DNA of 25,443 bases from Azolla pinnata (lineage: Eukaryota > Streptophyta > Polypodiopsida > Salviniales > Salviniaceae). The notes beneath the pieces are model-generated. The model did not search any database and had not been told where the DNA came from. It saw only the letters and a program-made list of their open reading frames with translations. The stretch spans positions 54,988-80,430 of the forward strand of contig JBBBWG010017112.1 in assembly GCA_037176905.1 (NCBI GenBank), in the 5' to 3' direction. Positions within the stretch are counted from its first letter, which is position 1; each line of letters starts with the position of its first letter. Below are positions 18,601-25,443 of the stretch, piece by piece. The translations under genes and the position numbers were made by a program.

Positions 18601-21600
18601 CACTAAGCACATGAAAAGATGGATATTAGTTAAGACTGTTAAGTTGCTATAGGGACAGATAATGGTTATGCACAGATGCTAAATGAATAAGCAGCCTCAC
18701 AAAATTTGTCAAACTCAATCATGAGCCTGTTCTAATACCTCAGGCACATGTTCAAAAAGGGGTGTTAAGAAAAGAAGAGCTCCTGTCATAATCAAGCCTG
18801 TTATGATTCCCGTAAGACCTGACCTTGCTCCACTTTCATTATTCACAGCAGATCTTGAAAAGGATCCTATAAAAATGTAGAGTAAAATGGCACAATTGTC
18901 CGTTAAACAGAGATAAGAATAAGTATCCAAGCTATAGCTTCATAAATCATATGTTTCAACTATTTCGTTTTCAGTAGCTAGAAGAAACAGATACATAGGT
19001 TGACAAATCCAAAGAAACTACTTGTTTAGAGAGGGAAAAGTAGAAAGGTGTTCAAACCATTCTATTTTGGAGGTTTGTATGAGTGGCATGGAACAGATAG
19101 GAGTTCAAATACCAATTCATACCAATTCCTACTATATTAGTGACAGATCCTTTCAGAACTAAACTACTGCATAAAGATGAATAAGCAAATACCTGTGCTA
19201 GTATAGGAACAGAAAAAGGAACCGCACACATTGGCAATACCAAGACCTAAAAGCTGCCAAGCAATAAGAGCTACTGTCAATTTTGGGTGAGCATATCAAA
19301 GTGAGCATTAATATTACTAGTATCTAGCCAATATCATTTCCTCCAGCAGAACCCCTTCAATAGTTAATAAATTGATAGTGGATATCAGTTTTTGAGAAAT
19401 TAAAACATGGAAAACACATCAGCTACTAAAATCCGTTCATATTAGGTGTCCAAATTTCAAAAACGTTCCCAAACTAAACATTTCACCAATATTTTAAGCA
19501 CGTTATATATACTTTCTTAGTCTCCTGAATAATAAACCATAACTAGGAAATTAAAAACAAAACTTGGAAGAACCTCTTGATTGGAATCCAGCTCATAATC
19601 GTTCTTTGCTGCCAGTGTTTTTGCAATACCAATTGACTCCTGTAAGGGGAAGTAAATCAATATTAACGGAGAACCGGTAACAGTAGCAGAAACAGATGCA
19701 GAGGAGCACTTAAAGAGCTTTTATCTTATTATGTTTTCAATGACATCGAGGGATATCCTACGTTCCTCACTACTTCATGCAAGGTGAACTCAGGTCTTGA
19801 GATATTTTCATGACTTTTTAACAAATGACATGTCTCCATATGAATATGATAAATATTTAAACCAGATTACCAAGATGGCGACAAAAGTTAACAGAAAAGC
19901 AGTCCCTATCAGGCTTGGAATTTTATCAAAGTGACTTGGAACTGAAAATGAGGGAAGACCCTGAGGAATACTGCCCACCTATCAGTCAAATCAGATAAAC
20001 AAGTCAGTAAAACTAACAGCTGAAAGAGAATTATCCATCACAAGCCAGAAACATACTCTAAGAAAAAAGCATTGTGTCATTCCCTATGTTGACAAGTTAG
20101 CATCGGCAAAAAGGAATCCATGAGAAGAATGCCGCAATTGTATCTCGTTTCTTTAAACTTTTCTTAAGTAGAATTCCAAGCAATAGAACAATGACTGAGA
20201 ACTTATTTAGGAAAGGAAGCGGTCATTCCAACTCTGAATGTTCACATAGAGCCTTATTTTCTTATAAGGAACATGATAATTCATCATTCACTTAAGGCTT
20301 GGCGTAGTACATTTCGCCATTCATAATTGGGAAGTAATTCATTCTTTATTTCAGTCTGTCAAACCTTGTTAAATTGCTAATTAAAAGCAGATTATGCTAA
20401 ATAAGACACCACTATGGATTACGCCTCTCATATTGATTGCAAATAAGAGATTAATCAGTATCTGCTTGTCATGGAATTATTAAAGCAGTCTCCAAAATAA
20501 CAAAATCACTCCACATACACACAAAATAACACATGAACCAAAAGTCCACAGAACATTCTAGCACAGGAATATTGCCTACCTCTCATAACAAAGAAGCTGA
20601 AACAGATTAATTTGGATACAAGCAGCCAAACCAAGCAGAGGACACATATGCCATCTTCTGTGTGTAATAATTTGAACACAGAATTTTTTCTGCTTCACTA
20701 ATACTCTATGATCACAAATGCTCCCCTCAGCTGCTAAATATAGGTTGCACATAAAGCATATACCGACCTCCAACTTCAATGACTACAAATATTCCCCGAA
20801 AAAGAAATGAAAACAACCATTCAGGATAGTTTCCAATTCTTGCGATAAACAGGGCACCCAAAATTAGAAAAAGATGTGATTGGGTGTACCTAGGATACAT
20901 GCACAGCATGCCAACAAAGACAGCATCAGTCACATAAGCAATCATTTATTGTGGGCCATATGGACAGCATTAGATATAAAAAAGAGGTGACAAAATGGGA
21001 TGTTGAATGAGGACGGTTGAAGGACAGCAATCCATGCAGTTGCTCAAATATAAATGAGGAATGTCATGAGTAAGAAAACAAGGCAAAGGCCACAGAGTTT
21101 GCACATAACATTGACATCTTCAAGAAACTTCTTAAATTCAATCTAGTACTCAGTGTAAAATTAAGTACAGAAAATACTATCAGCTCAGTGAAAGATCAAG
21201 ATTGAGAAAACATAAAACATGAATGGAATAAGTATGTACCAAGCTTATATCAGATGGATCCGCAACCCATGCAAACAGTGTTCCAATTACAACAACTGTC
21301 AAAGGTCCTCCAGCACGTACAAATCTGAGTTTCTTGCTTAATTTTCCCTGAGGTCAGAAATAATCTGAATAAGATTGGAAAATGAAATGCGAGAACATCA
21401 CAGATTAAGGGCAGGGGCAGAAACAAGATGTGACTTACCAGATGCTTCATTGTCATGAGAATGCTCAGCATAACCGAACCAAATAGGAAGGGACGCCATT
21501 TAAACTGCAATTAGAACTAGAGATAAGTAGAAATTCTCCCATTTATGAACAGACAAAGAAAGAGAAGAATAATATGCTTCTGTAATTTTACAGGTTCCTA

Positions 21601-22504
21601 CTATCATCAGAACCCTTGCAAGCTTCTAGCAAGGTTCAAATGCGAGGCTAACACTACCTACATTGAACAATTAACTTTTTGACTGGTTCCTCAGAAAAAC
21701 CTACAATGCAACAGTGTTTCACACACTTACTATTGAGATGAATCTAGTAAGTTTTCTTATACTAGTCTATCTGCTCAAGCAGTCATCTATATATTTTGAC
21801 AGCGTAATCTAATGACACCTGATTCTCAATTGTATTGAAAACTCTGAAAAAACTATGAGACAGTGGCCCTATGCACAGTACTTATTGTTGAGATGAATCT
21901 TGTATTTTCTATCAATCTAAGTCATTTGCCTTACATCCTCCAACAATCCAATTTTAACTGACAGCTGGTTCTCAAACTGAAATGTAGAATATGCATAGAG
22001 AACCTCACCCCACTCAAACCTGAGGTAATACTTTCCACAAGAGGAATGATTTTGCTGCTTCGAGTAACACTATAGCCCAGAAAATATTTGCTTTGTGAAA
22101 GGGCAATAACAATTGCAGATGCAGAGGTAAATCCTGATATAACTGTGTGACTTATGAAACGAATCAGCCAGCCAAGCCTGAAATCACATCAAATAATGAG
22201 GAAAACTCTGGATTACCTCATGGTGTTTTTGAATACTTTGGAATACGGAATCACCTGAAAAGACCCATTAGGCACTCTATTACTCCAACCATCAATGCCA
22301 ACAAAATTGCGAGTTCTGTGTAATAGGTTTGAGTCTCATCGCTTTCATCAGTTACATCGACAATCTCTGAAAGAACACTTGTGGTCATCAATGATACTAA
22401 TGCAACAGGTCCAACCGCAAGCTGTCTCGAGGATCCAAAAATGGCATACACAAATACAGGGACCACACCAGCATCTGTACAAAAGGGATGTACAAAAGTT
22501 CTCA

Positions 22505-22572
<68 letters not shown>

Positions 22573-25121
22573 GGTTGAGATATAGATATATGGTTTTAGG
22601 GTTTAAGATTTGAAGATTTTGGTGCCTTTCTATGAACAATTCTAATCTGCTTGAAAAGAATTTCAAAGTAGTGAAATATGTTTCCTTTATGGGTCGAGCT
22701 ATAGGACAATAGTATTGCTAAGTCAATTGGAAAGAGATTGAAAATACCCAAATACGTTTCTAACAAAGTTTCTCCAAAATCGAGCTGCAAGCATCCTATG
22801 GAGTTGAAAACAGAGGGTAATAGCATTTCTACGTCTGCTTGAAAAGAGTTTGAAAATGTCTAGGACTACTTTGTTTAAAGTTTCTCTGAACCAAACATCA
22901 AATGCCATACACACTCTTCCGTCGGTCGTAATATTAACTGCAGAGAAAATGATCAATCAAGGTATAAAAATGTCCCTCGTGTCCATTTTCTAAATCACAT
23001 GCAAAACCAACCAAAAAACATCCAATATAGCAAAAGTTTATGTTCTAGTTCAATGCAAGATATGAAGGAATGTTTTGGAGATTGAACGCAACACAGTTGT
23101 TTCATGATGCATTGAAAACGCCTTGACAAGAGAAGGCCAATTTGCAACAACCAATATATCATGACATGATTTTGGAGCCTGAGATTCACACGTTATTCTA
23201 CATGCATTACCCCTAACTACAAAATCATTTTCTTCTCCAAGATGCATCAGATCTAGCCCCATTGTCTACCATCTAGCCCATTGCTTCTATATGACTTAGC
23301 TCACAATCTCTTTGATTTCAGACAGAATCTGCAGCATGAATAATGAGACTAAGCAATTACACACAAAGTACCCTAACCAGGTATTGGAGATTTGACTATT
23401 GCCCCAATTTTGAGCATATCCAACCATAATTTCTACACATCTACGACCAGACTCGACTTGAGCAACCTCTCAATTCCTCTCATAATCACAATGTGCACTC
23501 TCAATCGCAACATTCTTTTGTAAAGTTCCTGAATATCAAGCGTGCCCAGCCTCTTTCAGATTTATTATGCGAAAACATTTGTTCACCTCATAAGTCATTG
23601 CAAACTAATAAGTCATGTTCAACTTTGCAAACTAATATATCCGCCTATCATTTCAAAATATATTAAGATACCAGCTCACTCCATTTCCTTTTCTTTCTCT
23701 TCCAAACGTGTAAATTGGTTCAGACTGAGGAAACCATTGGAAGGTGCCTCATCCTGGGTCATTTATTTCTTCTTGCAATCCGCAAGTATGAAAGGTCATC
23801 TCTCTTCTTATTATTATATTTGTTTGTCTTACAATAAGGCTCAGAATAACAAGCTCAGGCAACCATTTTGAATGCCATTGCAACCTCTCTCTTTTTAGTA
23901 AACTCAAACTCAACGGAGTTGATTCATCCCGATTGAATCACTTGTTACATTTGACACAACAGAATACTCCTCCCAATAAGTTAATATCAAATGCAAGTAA
24001 AACTAGGAAAGAGCAGTATACCTATTGGGCATGCTGATGAAACTATGAATGTTGGAAGTTAATATTATTCCTAATGTGAGTAGGCACATCTGAGAATTTC
24101 CTAGATTAAATTACTTATTACACGGATTTCTAAAAATTCAAGAGAAGAAAAGTTTTCCACGTAGAATTTAAACAGCTTACATAGCCCATAGATGGAATCA
24201 AGTCCAGCTAGATTTGCATAAGACATAGCCTGTTCAACAAACACAAAGGATTAGTTTAGAGATAACATAAACAAACAATGCTGTGGAAAGAAGAATTGGG
24301 CAAACTGTGTAGTTTTATCACTCGCCCTAAGCATTAAAAAGGCGACCTTAACATGCAACACAGCGCGCTGACATTGTGTTGCAAGACAGTCATAATGCAA
24401 AAAATGTCACCTGGTGAGGAGAAAGAACAGTGCAAAGGAGATACTTTTATTATTTGGTCTGGAAAACTTCATCCTAAAAGGGCACCTACACACTATGTGC
24501 TGCAATTTCAATTCTTCATGACATGTAGTTTTTTGATAAATACATAAAGAGGATATACATGGCATATACTGCATTGATTAGAAACATAATTCCTGTCCTT
24601 CTCAAGGAAAATGCTTTAGGAGATAATGACAACCATGACAATGATCATAGCTATGCGGATCATGATCGTGACGATGATGACGACAGTGGTGATGATGCTG
24701 ATGACGACAATGAGAGGATGAAGGAAGCAAAGAACACGGTTTCAATAGTTATGAAGGGAATGTTTTGATACAATGTGACAAAGATTTGAGAATTTACCTG
24801 GGGTACAAGCATAGTACCGACAGTGATTCCAGCAATGATATCGAGTTTAAGATCAGATTTCCAGTCATAGATGCGCATCCACCGCAGACAAGGCAAGAGT
24901 AATTGAAGCCAGCCCATCCATGTGGTGGGCCATCCTGCGGAGAATTCCCCCCACGCCTCCTTAAGTTTTCCTTTCGAAGTTTCGGCGACTTGAGCCTTAG
25001 AAGCAGGGTACTGCAATGGTAGAACAGGCCTCCTTGCCCCTGCTACTGCTGATGCTGTTCTAGAGGAAAGCTGCCCCGGATGAACGGACTGCAAATCCCT
25101 CATACTGCTAGAGGAATGCAT
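15692..25121 (-). CDS. Vacuolar sulfate transporter, SULTR4 group
   Basis: Seventeen GT-AG exons on the - strand, all in phase, give 688 residues: 25121-24798, 24229-24181, 22474-22255, 22177-22009, 21504-21439, 21347-21240, 19978-19871, 19639-19574, 19253-19193, 18866-18739, 18602-18561, 18478-18362, 17744-17693, 17268-17130, 16906-16836, 16164-16088 and 15961-15692. SLC26/SulP core: GITVGTMLVPQAMSYANLAG, VYAIFGSSRQLAVGPVALVS, LGWLIRFISHTVISGF, ESIGIAKTLAAKN, GSFSRSAVNNESGA. A cytosolic STAS domain (about 505-640) follows, with RLPGTTVYRNIKQYP, VTHIDGSAVQAL and REWFFVRMHDAVQSCL. In Arabidopsis, SULTR4;1 and 4;2 export sulfate from the vacuole, and this protein follows them along its whole length, including the short charged N-terminus and the PLLS-type end. 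Location and direction are inferred from that match. The start is the first ATG after an in-frame stop; the second Met (25103) is possible. Donor GGG|GTGAGG (exon 4) was chosen over an upstream GT because only it keeps frame and family length. Confidence 0.96.
17928..18004. repeat. Short duplication in a SULTR4 intron
   Basis: GGAGTACTAAAATATATCTA followed by CCAAATCATT is repeated within about 80 bp, and the second copy has an internal ATATCTACCAA duplication. It lies in the 617-bp intron 17745-18361, which otherwise shows nothing beyond a doubled TGTCTGTCTTCT near 18111-18155. Confidence 0.8.
19979..21239 (-). other. SULTR4 intron 6 (1.26 kb)
   Basis: AT-rich intron between the SISL-type exon (ends 21240) and the GSIPQGLPSF exon (starts 19978). 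The acceptor is a TAG rather than the usual CAG. No repeat array or nested gene is seen; open frames here are short and do not match the transporter. Confidence 0.7.
22475..24180 (-). other. SULTR4 intron 2 (1.7 kb), the longest intron of the gene
   Basis: It splits a Tyr codon (T|AT) between the SIYGL exon and the AGVVPVFVY exon. Near 22648-22890 there are three diverged copies of a segment reading TTTGAAAATGTC or ATTGAAAATACC followed by an AAAGTTTCTC-like block. A TCTAGCCC(C)ATTG doublet lies near 23252-23283. A telomere-like GGTTTTAGGGTTTAAG occurs at about 22590. No nested gene is recognised. Confidence 0.65.
22505..22566. repeat. Compound (CT)13(AT)18 microsatellite
   Basis: CT dinucleotides at 22505-22530 pass directly into AT dinucleotides at 22531-22566. 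In SULTR4 sense this reads (AT)n(AG)n and ends about 30 bases before the acceptor of exon 3 (TTTTGTACAG|ATGCTGG). Confidence 0.95.
24230..24797 (-). other. SULTR4 intron 1
   Basis: The intron runs from CAG|GTAAAT to TTGAACAG|GCTATG. A GATGA/TGACGA-rich stretch (about 24622-24720) gives an Asp-rich open frame on the + strand (24559-24768). It looks like low-complexity sequence rather than a gene. Confidence 0.65.
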
Positions 25122-25344
25122 TCTTTCTTAGCCTTTTACAGAAACCCCCGATGCCGATGCCGATGCCGAAGAAGAAACAGAATGATGATGGCGGCGATGC
25201 CCGATGGTGTCGATGAACCGGAAAAATTGCGGCGATGCCGATGCTGAAGAAGAAGAAGAAGAGGAAGAGGAAGATGATGATGAAGACGAAGATGATGGGC
25301 GTGGTGATGGTCCAAGATAAGTTCTTTTTTTTTTTTGTGTGCAG
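25122..25344. promoter_or_regulatory. SULTR4 5' flank with triplet repeats
   Basis: This is the leader and probable proximal promoter for the - strand SULTR4 gene. It carries (GATGCC)n near 25150-25170, (GAA)n and (GAT)n near 25240-25295, and a T tract at 25325-25336 on the + strand. In SULTR4 sense it is pyrimidine-rich (TTC/ATC). No TATA element is assigned. Confidence 0.5.
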
Positions 25345-25443
25345 ATGTTTGTTTCTGCTGATGATGATGCTGATGTCGACGCAGCTGTGGATAAGGAAGA
25401 TGCGGTTTCCGAGGGCGGGGAAGCTGCTGATGAAGATGTGGCG
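25345..25443 (+). CDS. Possible start or exon of an acidic protein, cut by the window edge
   Basis: Thirty-three codons stay open to the last base. They follow a T-rich tract ending GTGTGCAG, which looks like a splice acceptor, so this could be an internal exon as well as a start at ATG 25345. The peptide (MFVSADDDADVDAAVDKEDA and onward) is rich in Asp, Glu and Ala, with no recognised domain. The lower strand is also open in places, and the region is triplet-rich, so chance is a real alternative. If real, the gene would be divergent from SULTR4. Confidence 0.25.
   Translation, partial: MFVSADDDADVDAAVDKEDAVSEGGEAADEDVA

Noticed and set aside
24559-24768. Asp-rich + strand frame of 69 aa
   Set aside because: Low-complexity GAT/GAC sequence inside SULTR4 intron 1, with no family match.
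1-25443. Transposon, retroelement or viral coding sequence
   Set aside because: No reverse transcriptase, integrase, transposase, capsid or long terminal repeat pattern was recognised on either strand.

Overview
The window is nuclear DNA of a land plant. It shows TTTAGGG-type telomere motifs, GT-AG introns, AT-rich introns next to GC-richer exons, and four protein genes that all have plant relatives. The species cannot be fixed from the sequence. The intermediate character of the bHLH gene and the presence of the class V aminotransferase lean me weakly toward a non-flowering plant (bryophyte, lycophyte or fern). That is inference only. I see no transposon coding sequence, tRNA, rRNA or CRISPR array.

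Layout. Positions 1-1491 are gene-free repeats: a 125-bp minisatellite rich in TTTAGGG, a 32/47-bp array, interstitial telomere repeats, and a GAT microsatellite. Positions 1500-5703 (+) hold the 3' part of a class V (cysteine-desulfurase-fold) PLP enzyme. Its N-terminal exons are not visible, and a 100-N assembly gap probably hides another small exon. Positions 6557-10419 (-) hold a complete five-exon bHLH factor of the bHLH121/URI-bHLH11 type (503 aa), a family tied to iron homeostasis. Positions 12660-14550 (+) hold a complete two-exon four-CBS protein of the PV42 (SnRK1 gamma-like) type (435 aa). It is divergent from the bHLH gene across a 2.2-kb region with its own 153-bp minisatellite. 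Positions 15692-25121 (-) hold a complete 17-exon SULTR4-type vacuolar sulfate exporter (688 aa) with a C-terminal STAS domain. At the right edge a short acidic open frame on the + strand (25345-25443) may be the start of a further gene.

Exon models were built by hand. For the bHLH, PV42 and SULTR4 genes every junction is GT-AG, phases agree across all introns, and lengths sum to whole codons. The genes pair as convergent (aminotransferase/bHLH, PV42/SULTR4) and divergent (bHLH/PV42) neighbours. I see no evidence for a pathway cluster, although two genes belong to families that touch sulfur and one to a family that touches iron.

The most unusual trait is that several large non-coding segments carry their own unrelated tandem repeat (units of about 32/47, 80, 118, 125 and 153 bp, plus an intron repeat of about 80 bp in PV42). 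No clearly novel protein system was found.
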